Assembly: GCA_021788415.1 (NCBI GenBank)
Contig: JAJYKR010000001.1
Span: 248,001-312,000 of the forward strand
Reading direction: 5' to 3'
Length of the DNA stretch: 64,000 nucleotides
From: an archaeon
GTDB taxonomy: Archaea > Thermoproteota > Nitrososphaeria > Nitrososphaerales > UBA183
Positions 50,919 to 59,503 of the stretch are shown piece after piece. The position numbers and the translations under genes were made by a program. Within the stretch, counting starts at the first letter, position 1. Each line of letters starts with the position of its first letter. The notes beneath the pieces are model-generated. The model did not search any database and was not told the DNA's origin. It saw nothing but the letters and a program-made list of their open reading frames with translations.

Positions 50919-52673
50919 ATGCAATACAAGTGGACGGTGCTGTCCAACACCACCATCGGGGTGCTGATGGCCACCATCGACGGCACCATCGTGCTGATTT
51001 CGCTCCCGGCCATCTTCAACGGTATCAAGATTGACCCCCTCGCCTTCGGGTCCTTCCAGTACCTCCTCTGGATCCTCTTCGGGTACAGCATTGTCACCGC
51101 CACCCTCCTCGTCACCTTCGGCAGGATCTCAGACATGTTCGGCCGGGTCAGGCTCTACAACCTCGGGTTCGCCATATTCACCCTGGGCTCGTTCCTAGCC
51201 TACCTCACCCCCAACACAGGGAGCACCGGGGCGATGGAGCTTATCGCCTTCAGGATAGTCCAGGGCGTCGGGGCTGCCTTCCTCTGGTCGAACAGCGCAG
51301 CCATCGTGACCGACGCCTTCCCTGCCAACGAGCGCGCCCAGGCCCTCGGGATCAACATGGTCGCGGCCCTGGCGGGGTCGCTCCTCGGGATCATCATGGG
51401 GGGGATCCTGGCCGCGATCAACTGGCGCTTCATCTTCCTGGTGAGCGTCCCGGTCGGCATCTTCGGGACGGCCTGGTCCTATCTGAAGCTTAGGGAGGTT
51501 GTGTCGGTGAAGAAGCACCAGAAGTTGGACTACTGGGGGAACGTGACCTTCGCCCTGGGGCTGATCCTACTGCTCGTGGGGGTGACCTACGGCCTCCAGC
51601 CATACGGCACCTCCGACATGGGGTGGGGGAACCCCTGGGTCATAGGGGCGCTGACCGTGGGAGCCGGCTGCCTCCTCGTGTTCCCACTGATAGAGGCGAA
51701 GGTCGAGGACCCTATGTTCAGGCTCAGCCTGTTCAAGAACCAGGCCTTCAGCGCCGGGAACTTCGCCGGGCTTCTGGCGGCAATCGGGAGGGGGGGCGTG
51801 CAGCTGATGCTCATCATACTGCTTCAGGGGATCTGGCTCCCCCTGCACGGTTACTCCTACCAGTCCACCCCCTTCTGGTCGGGGATCTACATCACCCCCA
51901 TGCTTGTTGGCTTCGTGGTGATGGGACCCATAAGCGGGCGAATCTCAGACAGGCGGGGGGCGAGGTTCCTGGCCACCCTCGGCATGGTGATAACAGGGGT
52001 CACCTTCATCCTGCTTTCGTTCCTCCCATACGACTTCGCCTTCCCCGAGTTCGCGGCGATAATCTTCCTGATGGGGCTCGGAGGCGGGATGTTCGCCGCT
52101 CCCAATACGGCGGCGATAATGAACGCGTCCCCGGCCGAGCAGAGGGGGGCGGCCTCGGGGATGAGGGCGACGATCCAGAACGTGGGCCAGACCGCGAGCC
52201 TCGGCGTCTTCTTCTCCATAGTCCTCGTCGCCCTCGCTGCCTCCCTCCCGGGGGCGCTGGGCAACGCCCTGAGCAGCGCTGGGGTGCCTCAGCTCGCTGC
52301 CACCTTCAATCAGATCCCCCCGACCAACGCGCTCTTCGCCGCCTTCCTGGGCTACAACCCGGTCGCGGCGACCCTGAGCGCCGCCCCCGCGTCTCTGACA
52401 TCGTCCATCCCGCCGGCGACGCTGGCGTACCTGACCGGCAAGGACTTCTTCCCGACGGCCATCGCCCCCGCCTTCATGTCGGCGCTCAGGCTGACCTTCT
52501 ATATCGGAGCCGTGCTCTCGTTTGCGGCCGCGGTTGCCTCGGCGCTCCGGGGAAGGACGTACATCCACTTCGAGGAGCTCAAGGGGACTGAGAGGCCCAA
52601 GATTCCAACGGGCCAGACCGGCGAGCGGGTGCCTGGAGCGGTGGGTCCCGCGGTCGACCCTCGCCCTGACTGA
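50919..52673 (+). CDS. MFS multidrug exporter, DHA2 (EmrB/QacA) family
   Basis: This 584-residue protein has about 14 helices. Motif D1 (MATIDGTIVLISLPAIF) lies near 20, motif A GRISDMFGRVRLYN near 68, motif C-like AALAGSLLGIIMGGILAAINWRFIFLV near 150 and the second-half GRISDRRGARFL near 340. It exports drugs or other small molecules by proton antiport. Downstream of padR by 57 bases, probably one operon. Confidence 0.93.
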   Translation: MQYKWTVLSNTTIGVLMATIDGTIVLISLPAIFNGIKIDPLAFGSFQYLLWILFGYSIVTATLLVTFGRISDMFGRVRLYNLGFAIFTLGSFLAYLTPNTGSTGAMELIAFRIVQGVGAAFLWSNSAAIVTDAFPANERAQALGINMVAALAGSLLGIIMGGILAAINWRFIFLVSVPVGIFGTAWSYLKLREVVSVKKHQKLDYWGNVTFALGLILLLVGVTYGLQPYGTSDMGWGNPWVIGALTVGAGCLLVFPLIEAKVEDPMFRLSLFKNQAFSAGNFAGLLAAIGRGGVQLMLIILLQGIWLPLHGYSYQSTPFWSGIYITPMLVGFVVMGPISGRISDRRGARFLATLGMVITGVTFILLSFLPYDFAFPEFAAIIFLMGLGGGMFAAPNTAAIMNASPAEQRGAASGMRATIQNVGQTASLGVFFSIVLVALAASLPGALGNALSSAGVPQLAATFNQIPPTNALFAAFLGYNPVAATLSAAPASLTSSIPPATLAYLTGKDFFPTAIAPAFMSALRLTFYIGAVLSFAAAVASALRGRTYIHFEELKGTERPKIPTGQTGERVPGAVGPAVDPRPD

Positions 52674-52694
52674 GGCTGGACCAGGAGACCGGGC

Positions 52695-53273
52695 TTGGCT
52701 CAAGACAGGCAGACTGTCAACGTCCTGGTGCTCGAGTTGGCGACCATGGTCGTCGCCATCTCGCTCGCTTTCACAACCACCTTCGTCGCGACCCTCGACC
52801 TCTACACGGTCGTGTCTTACATCTTCACCAACATCATCGTGATCTGGTTCTGGTGGGGATACGTAGTCGACAGGCTCGCCTACCCGCCGAAGACCATGAA
52901 CTTCCCCATCCTGGACATCTTCATCCTGATACTGATCTCCCTCCTGCCGTTCGCCCTCAAGCTGGGAGGGACATCGTACATCGCCGGGGTGGTCGGGATG
53001 ATCATCATAGTCTGGGCCTTCCTGATCCGTTTCATACTCAAGGAATACGGCGGAGAGATGGCGCCCGAAAGGAGCAGGTCGCTCCGGGCCGAGGTGAAGC
53101 AGAGGCTGATCATCGGGCCCCTCTTCGTGATCGACGCAGGGCTGACCTACTTCGCCCCCCCAGTCGGCCCTGTGCTCTTCGACATCCTGGTCCTCTCACT
53201 CATCGCGTGGAACGCGTCCAACAGGCGCCGGGCGAGGCCCGGCTCTCACCCTGACCCATCGCCGACGGTCTAG
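52695..53273 (+). CDS. Polytopic membrane protein downstream of the MFS exporter
   Basis: This 192-residue protein has about six helices. The central NIIVIWFWWGYVVDRL and LDIFILILISLLPFAL weakly recall DUF1211/TMEM175 channels, but the key motif of that family is not seen. TTG start 21 bases after the MFS gene. Function unknown. Confidence 0.6.
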   Translation: MAQDRQTVNVLVLELATMVVAISLAFTTTFVATLDLYTVVSYIFTNIIVIWFWWGYVVDRLAYPPKTMNFPILDIFILILISLLPFALKLGGTSYIAGVVGMIIIVWAFLIRFILKEYGGEMAPERSRSLRAEVKQRLIIGPLFVIDAGLTYFAPPVGPVLFDILVLSLIAWNASNRRRARPGSHPDPSPTV

Positions 53274-53338
53274 GGGCCGGAACCCCGGCCGGGGCCTAAC
53301 TTTATTCCACTCCAACGCGAGGGAAGAGCCGCCACGCG

Positions 53339-54745
53339 TTGAGGAAGACCAAGATCGTCGTAACCATAGGCCCGGCAAGCAGCGCCCCCGAGACGGTGAG
53401 GGAGCTGGTAGGCCTGGTCGACGTGTTCAGGATCAACTTCTCCCACGGGGACAGGGAGAGCCACCTCAAGGAGATCCACACGATCCGCGCCGAGGCTAGG
53501 CGACTTGGGAAGACAGTGGCCATCCTCCAGGACCTCCCTGGGCCCAAGATCAGGGTGGGGAAGATGGCCAGCGGGTCGGCCGAGCTGGCCCAGGGGTCAG
53601 AGGTGGTCCTTGACGCCTCCGACGCCGAAGGAGACTCGCATAGGATACCGGTGAACTACCCTCCCCTCCTCGGTTCGCTCGAGAAGGGGGACATGCTCTA
53701 CCTCGCCGACGGGGTCATCAGGCTCAGGGTGGATGGCGCCTCCCCCGGCTCCGTCGCCTGCACGGTCCTCGCCGGCGGCGTCCTGAGCTCGGGGAAGGGG
53801 ATCAACGCCCCTGGGATCAAGCTGAACATAGACTATCCGACAAAGAACGACGAGGCGCACCTGCGGTTCGGGGTCCAGCACAAGGTGGACTTCGTCGCGG
53901 CTTCGTTCGTCCGGTCAGCGTCCGACCTCCACTCGATCAGGAGGCTCCTGCCTCGAGGTGGGCCCATGCTCATCGCCAAGATTGAGAAGATGGAGGCCGT
54001 GAAGGCGTTCGACTCCATACTCGCCGAGGCCGACGGCGTCATGGTGGCCAGGGGGGACCTGGGGATCGAGGTGCCCATCGAGACTGTCCCGGAGATCCAG
54101 AAGAGGATAATCACAAAGTGCAACGGCGCGGCCAAGCCTGTGATCGTGGCAACGCAGATGCTTGTGAGCATGGTGAGCTCCCCCATGCCCAGCAGGGCCG
54201 AGGTGACCGACGTTTCGACGGCGATCCTCGAGGGGACTGACGCCGTGATGCTCTCGGACGAGACGACGGTAGGGAAGTACCCGGTGGAGGCGGTGAAGAT
54301 GCTCGATAGGATCGCCCGGACGACCGAGAAGTCCCCGCACACCTACGAGGTCCCCGCCCTCTCTCCCACCCTCCACGAGACCGGCCCGGCCATCGCCCGC
54401 GCCGCCTGCAGGCTGGCTGACTACGTCGGGGCCAAGGCCATCGTCGCCCCCACCCAGACAGGGTCGACGGCCCGCAGGGTCTCCATGAACCGGCCCCGCC
54501 AGCCCATACTCGCGATCTGCTCCAGCGCCCAGGTCGCCCGGTGGCTCAGCCTCTACCGCGGTGTGGTCTCGATGGTGACCAGGCAGGCAAAGACGGTCGA
54601 CTGGCTCTTCGGCAGGTCAGACGCCGCCGCCGAGGAGCTCGGGCTCGCGCGGAAGGGGGACCGGATCGTCGTGATCTCGGGGACCCCGGGGGTGAAGGGG
54701 ACGACGAACCACATCAAGGTGTCCATCGTCGGAAGGAAGGACTAG
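53339..54745 (+). CDS. pyk: Pyruvate kinase
   Basis: This 468-residue enzyme turns PEP and ADP into pyruvate and ATP. Motifs are TKIVVTIGPASSAPET at the start, FRINFSHG near 30, LQDLPGPKIRVG near 63, the catalytic Lys in LIAKIEKMEAV near 218, MVARGDLGIEVP near 240, VATQML near 270 and SDETTVGKYPVEAV near 305. The length is normal with a C-terminal domain. TTG start. Stop shared as CTAG with the Hef gene. Confidence 0.96.
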   Translation: MRKTKIVVTIGPASSAPETVRELVGLVDVFRINFSHGDRESHLKEIHTIRAEARRLGKTVAILQDLPGPKIRVGKMASGSAELAQGSEVVLDASDAEGDSHRIPVNYPPLLGSLEKGDMLYLADGVIRLRVDGASPGSVACTVLAGGVLSSGKGINAPGIKLNIDYPTKNDEAHLRFGVQHKVDFVAASFVRSASDLHSIRRLLPRGGPMLIAKIEKMEAVKAFDSILAEADGVMVARGDLGIEVPIETVPEIQKRIITKCNGAAKPVIVATQMLVSMVSSPMPSRAEVTDVSTAILEGTDAVMLSDETTVGKYPVEAVKMLDRIARTTEKSPHTYEVPALSPTLHETGPAIARAACRLADYVGAKAIVAPTQTGSTARRVSMNRPRQPILAICSSAQVARWLSLYRGVVSMVTRQAKTVDWLFGRSDAAAEELGLARKGDRIVVISGTPGVKGTTNHIKVSIVGRKD

Positions 54746-56295
54746 CTCAGGAAATCCATCAGGGTAGGGTTCCTGGCCCTCTTCCGGGGCTGCCGCATCC
54801 CGGTCTGCTTCACCAGCTCCCTCATCCTGTTTTCCTTCATCAGGGTGCTGTAGTAGTAGGACTCGTCCACTGTCCCCTCTGCCAGCAGAATCACGACCCT
54901 CCCCTCGGTCGTCCTCCCAGTCCTCCCGCGACGCTGTATGTACCTTATCTCGGACGGGACGGCCTCGTAGAAGACGACCAGGTCGACGTCAGGGACGTGC
55001 AGCCCCTCCTCGCCTATGCTGCTGCTCACCAGAACCTTGAACTCTCCATCCCTGAACCTCTCCAACGCCTCGGTCTGGGCCTGTTGGTCCATCCCCTTGC
55101 TCCCCTCCCTGTCGGCCTGGCCGACGAACCTCCTGGCAGAGACTCCCTCCCCCTCGAGGGCCTTCACCAAGTCTTCGATGGTGTCGCGGTACTGGGTGAA
55201 GACTATCACCCTGGAGTCGGCTTTCTTCGCGAGTTGGGTCCTGACCACAGACAGCATCACCGACACCTTGGGGTGGGGGAAGGACGCGAGCTTTGCGGCC
55301 TCCTCCTCGACCTTCTCCCACGCCGGGTCCTTCAGGAGGGAAGAGATGGCCTTGCCCTTGTCCTGCCTCTCGCGCATCTTCTCTAGGTACCTGAGCAGTG
55401 TCCCCGGGCCCTGGGTCTCGATCATCTCGATGGCGTGGAGGATGGCCACGGACTGAGCCTGGTTGATGATGGCGCCGAAGATGTACCCCTTCTGACCCCC
55501 CCCGGCCTGGGCGACCTTCAGCCTCGCGGAGATCGTCCCCCTCGCCTCAAGCAGCGCCTTCTTCGACACCCGGTTGCTGCGCAGGAACCCGCCGGCGAGG
55601 AGCTTCTTCACCTTGTCATTGAAGAGCTCCCTGAGCCTCAGGACGGTCTCGTAGTATTCGTCGGGGACCTTGACCCTGATGGGCTCGACGGCGGTCTTCT
55701 CGACGTAGCCCTTCACGTCGTCGCTTTCCTCGTTCCTGGCCTCGACCGCCTCTATGAACAGGCTCCTCTTGATCTCGTTCACCTTCTCCCTGGAGGCCCC
55801 GGGGGACGCGGTCAGGCCCAGGATCAGGGGCTTTTCTGCCTCCTCCCTGTAGGCGCCCGCCAGCTTGGTGTAGGTGTAGTCCCTGACGCTCCTGTGGGCC
55901 TCGTCGAACACCGCCAGCGCGACGTCCCTGAGGGAGACCCTCCCCTGGCGGACGTCGTTGTAGACAGTCTGCGGGGTGGCGAAAATCACCCTGGCTTTCC
56001 TCCAGAGCAGCTCCCTCTCCCCGGGGTCGACGGTGCCGGTGAGCGCCACCATGGACCCCTCCGGGAGCGTCAGCCCCTCGCCGAAGGAGCGGAGGTGCTG
56101 CAGGACCAGGGGCCTGGTGGGTGCGAGCACCACTACCTTGGACCCCGGCCTGGCGCTCAGGACCCGTTCGGCGACGAGCATGGCGATGATGGTCTTCCCC
56201 AGGCCGGTCGGGAGGACGACGAGGGTGTTGGTCGTGGACGCCACGTCGGCTATCTTCTTTTGGTACTCTCTAGGTTCCAGGCCGGCAGAAAGCAA
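54742..56295 (-). CDS. Hef/FANCM-type SF2 helicase without nuclease domain
   Basis: This 517-residue protein has LVVLPTGLGKTIIAMLVA (Walker A) near 25, ALAVFDEAHRSV (DEAH) near 125, LGLTASPG near 155, a helical insert typical of Hef/Mph1, VIVFTQYRDTI near 365 and RYIQRRGRTGR near 450. It probably remodels stalled forks. Euryarchaeal Hef carries a C-terminal XPF nuclease; here the protein ends after the helicase with NPTLMDFLS, which resembles a PCNA-binding motif. Confidence 0.9.
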   Translation of the reverse strand: MLSAGLEPREYQKKIADVASTTNTLVVLPTGLGKTIIAMLVAERVLSARPGSKVVVLAPTRPLVLQHLRSFGEGLTLPEGSMVALTGTVDPGERELLWRKARVIFATPQTVYNDVRQGRVSLRDVALAVFDEAHRSVRDYTYTKLAGAYREEAEKPLILGLTASPGASREKVNEIKRSLFIEAVEARNEESDDVKGYVEKTAVEPIRVKVPDEYYETVLRLRELFNDKVKKLLAGGFLRSNRVSKKALLEARGTISARLKVAQAGGGQKGYIFGAIINQAQSVAILHAIEMIETQGPGTLLRYLEKMRERQDKGKAISSLLKDPAWEKVEEEAAKLASFPHPKVSVMLSVVRTQLAKKADSRVIVFTQYRDTIEDLVKALEGEGVSARRFVGQADREGSKGMDQQAQTEALERFRDGEFKVLVSSSIGEEGLHVPDVDLVVFYEAVPSEIRYIQRRGRTGRTTEGRVVILLAEGTVDESYYYSTLMKENRMRELVKQTGMRQPRKRARNPTLMDFLS

Positions 56296-56396
56296 GCGGG
56301 AGTCTGCCCGCTCAAACGACTAAAAGAGTTGCCTATCTGGTTCGGGACTTCCCTTAAACGGGCGGCCCCGGCCTCTGGGGCAGGGAACCCAGCGCG

Positions 56397-56516
56397 TTGG
56401 CCCGGATGGAGCGGAGGCGAAGGATGGGGAGGCTGAAGGCCGCGGCCCTCGCCGCCGAAATGCCCCCCACGGCGGGAGCCTCGCAGCCCGGGCTGCAGCG
56501 GGTGGCCGTCTCTTGA
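56397..56516 (+). other. Arg-rich short ORF overlapping the VKOR start
   Basis: From TTG 56397 (or ATG 56406) a frame of 39 (36) codons ends with TGA overlapping the VKOR TTG as TTGA. The peptide is basic (MERRRRMGRLKAAALAAEM near its start). A TTAAAC box at 56354 lies about 40 nt upstream of the TTG. Coupled translation is suggested by the overlap; whether the peptide has its own role is unknown. Confidence 0.4.
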
Positions 56517-57028
56517 GGATCTCCAGGCTGAAGCTGCTCATACTCGTCGCCATGTCCGCCTTCGGGCTCTGGGCCTCGGGGACCGTGCTGGTGATCTTCT
56601 ACACCCTGAACCAGCAGCTCCCCCTGTGCCCGACGGGGACCTTCCTCGGCCTCCACTTCGACTGCGGCGCTGTCCTCAGCAGCGGCTACAGCAGGATCTT
56701 CGGGGTGCCCCTCGAGCTCCTCGCCATGGCCTACTTCATAGTCAACCTGGGGATGGTGTATCTGATCGCCTTCGGATCGAAGCGGGTCTCCGACTTCATG
56801 CTCGAGGCGCTCTTCGGCTGGAGGTTCATCGGGCTGATACTCGTCCCGTACCTCGTCTTCGTCGAGGTTGGCATACTCCACGCGATCTGCGTCTACTGCA
56901 CCATGATGCACGTCGCCATCATACTCGACTTCGTGGTCGTCAGCTACCTCCTTTTCTTCGGAAAGCACGCCCTCTTGAACGAGGGGGAAGCGGGGGAGGC
57001 TGAGGCGCCGGAACAGCCGAGCCCGTAG
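56513..57028 (+). CDS. Vitamin K epoxide reductase (VKOR) family protein
   Basis: This 171-residue membrane protein has four or five helices. Loop cysteines are LPLCPTG and FDCGAVLSSGYSRIFGVPLELLA (Cys plus conserved Ser/Tyr and G-V-P) near 37-60. The CXXC centre is AICVYCTMMHVAI near 125. VKOR proteins reoxidise a DsbA-like thiol oxidase by quinone, making disulfides in exported proteins. No fused thioredoxin domain. TTG start. Confidence 0.88.
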   Translation: MRISRLKLLILVAMSAFGLWASGTVLVIFYTLNQQLPLCPTGTFLGLHFDCGAVLSSGYSRIFGVPLELLAMAYFIVNLGMVYLIAFGSKRVSDFMLEALFGWRFIGLILVPYLVFVEVGILHAICVYCTMMHVAIILDFVVVSYLLFFGKHALLNEGEAGEAEAPEQPSP

Positions 57029-57270
57029 CCTTCAACCCCGAGGACCAGGCCCCGTCGGCACGATCGAGTGCCCGGTGGCCATAGTGGGCTACGACCACGC
57101 TAAGCCCATCATAGACGTCCAGGTCTCGGCGGCGCGTCTCGAGCCGTTCGACCCCTGCCTTTCGCCGCTGACCTCCTTGTCCCCTCCAATGAAGATGGTG
57201 GCTGCGAATAGGTGAACTTGGAGAGCGGGCATCCCCCAGGTTCGTTCGTTGCGGCGGCCCAACCGGTTGC

Positions 57271-58779
57271 CTAGACGATTTGTTCCTGCGCCGTGATGTG
57301 GTGCAGGCTTGTGACGTCTGCCTTCCGGAGGTAGTTCGTTCCCAGGATCGCTCCCAGCCCCATGAGAAGCCCACCGAAGGCGGCCAAGTAGAGCTCAAGG
57401 GGGTCCAACGTCACCATCGCGTATGTCTCTCCGAAGACGAAGGTGATTATCATCCCAGAAAGATAGAGGTAACCCGTCCACCTCCTCACCTTCCCCTGCA
57501 TGCCGAAGGTCTCGAAGACGAGCACGGTGGTCACCAAGGCCGGGAGAAGGAAGAATGCGAAGTCGTTGTGGAACCTGGTGAACGCGGCATCGAAGCCGGC
57601 TCCAGCCGCGCTATAGAAGTCTTGATGAAATTCGATGTAGTAGCCCGTGACAGGAATCACGAGATAGATGATGATCCAGCCTGCGATTACCGAAAGAAAG
57701 AGAGAGTCTCTTATCAACGGCCGCCCGTCCCGCGTCTTTGCATTGGTCGCGTGCGCCACCAGCGCTATCAATACGAAGACGGCGCCGAGCCCCACGAAAC
57801 CGGTCACCAGGTCGTCCTCGGCAACCCCGTTGATGCCGCCCGGGCCTGAAGTCAGCAGCGAGGGAATCGAAAAATTCCCCATCCCGGACACCCAGTATAT
57901 CCAGACCGTGGCGACTATGGCGCAAATCATGATCATGAAGCCGAACGACGCGATCAACCTCTCTCTGCTCGGCCAGTCGTGGTACCCATAGACCATGGCC
58001 GCAAGAGCCACGACCCCGGCCATGAGCATCGGAAGCATCGTATGTGAGTGCGAGGTTAGGACGTTCTCCGTGAACGTTACGACAGCGGATGAGTTGTAGT
58101 AACCGAGGACCGGATACATCGTCGAGTTTATGTAACCAGCTACAGGCGCTGGCGAAGGCCCGCTTATAGTGATGTAAGCGCCAACGTACCCCATGGACGC
58201 CGCGACGAAAGTCCCTGCCACGCTGAGGAGGATGACGTAAAACGGCGACCCAACCTTCCTATAGCCTTTGCCGGACACGTATGGATAGACAATCATGGTG
58301 ACAATCAAGGTTATGGCTATCAGGTCAAGGAATGCGAAGCCGGTGGACTCCATCCAGTGCGGTATGCTCAAAGCGAAACTGTCCGTGACGTTGAAGATGC
58401 CCCCGATGCCCGCTAGGGGCACGGCGACAAGCGCAGCCCAGAAGAGGAGCGCCCTCAGGGCCCTCGCCGGGAGCTCTTTTCGCCTGTCAAACCCAAGCAC
58501 CAGGTAGGCAAGCGTGGCGAGCACGATCACCCAGGGCAGGAATAGTCCGCCATGCCAGTAGAGGAGAAGCCTATAGAAGAAGTCTGGGGTCCACTGATTG
58601 TTGTACGCGGGGTTAAGGAAGGGCGTCACGTAGTTCACGATGGGGGACAGAGCCATTATGACGACGGCCCACGCCAATGTCCACCACAAGGCGAACTTCA
58701 TGTCAAGATACCGACCTCCCCATCTCCTTGAAGTGGGCCTCTGTTCGCTTCCCTTCGCTGTCTCGCCCTTGGGGGCCAA
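57271..58779 (-). CDS. 12-helix membrane protein with intramembrane histidines, haem-copper-oxidase-like layout
   Basis: This 502-residue protein has about 12 helices. His residues lie in helix 2 (LLYWHGGLFLP, near 73), at the start of helix 6 (LTSHSHTMLPMLMAG, near 250) and at helix 10 (FTRFHNDFAFFLLP, near 420). That spacing resembles haem-copper oxidase subunit I, where helices 2, 6, 7 and 10 carry the ligands. The HH pair of helix 7 and the CuB Tyr are absent, so an oxidase role is only a hypothesis. TTG 58779 (alternative ATG 58701). TTAAATAAT box at 58811. Confidence 0.6.
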   Translation of the reverse strand: MAPKGETAKGSEQRPTSRRWGGRYLDMKFALWWTLAWAVVIMALSPIVNYVTPFLNPAYNNQWTPDFFYRLLLYWHGGLFLPWVIVLATLAYLVLGFDRRKELPARALRALLFWAALVAVPLAGIGGIFNVTDSFALSIPHWMESTGFAFLDLIAITLIVTMIVYPYVSGKGYRKVGSPFYVILLSVAGTFVAASMGYVGAYITISGPSPAPVAGYINSTMYPVLGYYNSSAVVTFTENVLTSHSHTMLPMLMAGVVALAAMVYGYHDWPSRERLIASFGFMIMICAIVATVWIYWVSGMGNFSIPSLLTSGPGGINGVAEDDLVTGFVGLGAVFVLIALVAHATNAKTRDGRPLIRDSLFLSVIAGWIIIYLVIPVTGYYIEFHQDFYSAAGAGFDAAFTRFHNDFAFFLLPALVTTVLVFETFGMQGKVRRWTGYLYLSGMIITFVFGETYAMVTLDPLELYLAAFGGLLMGLGAILGTNYLRKADVTSLHHITAQEQIV

Positions 58780-58810
58780 GCAGACTCGGTTCTTGTGCGT
58801 CGCCTTGTCA

Positions 58811-58860
58811 TTATTTAAGAGACGATATCAATTGTCAAAGCTGATAATGGATTGATAATC
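58811..58860 (-). promoter_or_regulatory. Promoter and repeated TGATAAT/ATTGATA sites of the 12-helix membrane gene
   Basis: CTTAAATAATG (58811-58820, minus strand) is the TATA-like box. Behind it lie the inverted pair TATCAAT (58826-58832) and ATTGATA (58851-58857), and two direct TGATAAT copies 11 bases apart (58842 and 58853), one helical turn. This looks like an activator binding site. Confidence 0.45.
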
Positions 58861-59021
58861 TCGGTTGGTGAGCGGCGTCGAAGCAAGCAAGAAAGTGGGT
58901 CACAGGGCTGCTCACGAGACCTTTCCGCTGCTGCAGACATGATTCAGGACGATGAACCGGAGAATTGTGAGCAGGGAATCCCCACATGGAGGCGAAACAC
59001 AGGTTCGAATCCCGGCCCCCC

Positions 59022-59336
59022 TCAGAGCGGGACCAGAGGGCCTGCGCACCCGACGTCGAAGCCTCCCAGGTTCGGCGAGTACGTGGTCCCTATTCCAAGG
59101 AAGACGCACCCGAGCGAGTGGTAGACGGGCCGATAGGGAGGAGGGCTGCCCTGGCGGAGAGGGCCGCCGCCCGCGTCATGCCAATAGAATACGGGGGCGA
59201 AGAGGAGCGCGGCCAAGAGGACGACCAGCACGGCGCTCATCGCCAGCGCCCGATGCAGTTTCAATGCGACGGTCTGCCTTCGCCGGGATATAGCTCTAGC
59301 CACGAAAACTGCATTGCGACGATTTTTGAGACTCAC
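59022..59336 (-). CDS. Small single-helix membrane/exported protein
   Basis: Up to 104 residues: a basic N-terminal part, one helix (MSAVLVVLLAALLFAPVFY), then a 45-residue outside part with two Cys (LGCVFLGIGTTY and DVGCAGPLVPL) and many Gly/Pro. The start could be GTG 59336 or ATG 59240 just before the helix. Function unknown; its location suggests a link with the neighbouring membrane proteins. Confidence 0.5.
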   Translation of the reverse strand: MSLKNRRNAVFVARAISRRRQTVALKLHRALAMSAVLVVLLAALLFAPVFYWHDAGGGPLRQGSPPPYRPVYHSLGCVFLGIGTTYSPNLGGFDVGCAGPLVPL

Positions 59337-59503
59337 AAAACCGAGTAGAGTCTTCAGCCAAACTCAGTTAACACCGTCTTAAACCCGCAACAACTGCAAC
59401 ATTTCGACTCGACATTCAAGAAACTGCGCGAAATTCTGTCGCAAGGCCCACGAAAACAGTCCGTGGACTTTCCAATGAGGCTTTCGCGGAGGAGGCGCAG
59501 CGG

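Noticed and set aside
57060..57215. Plus-strand frame (VAIVGYDHAKPIIDVQV and on) in the spacer after VKOR
   Set aside because: About 46 codons from the first GTG, no promoter or ribosome site, no family; too weak to list.
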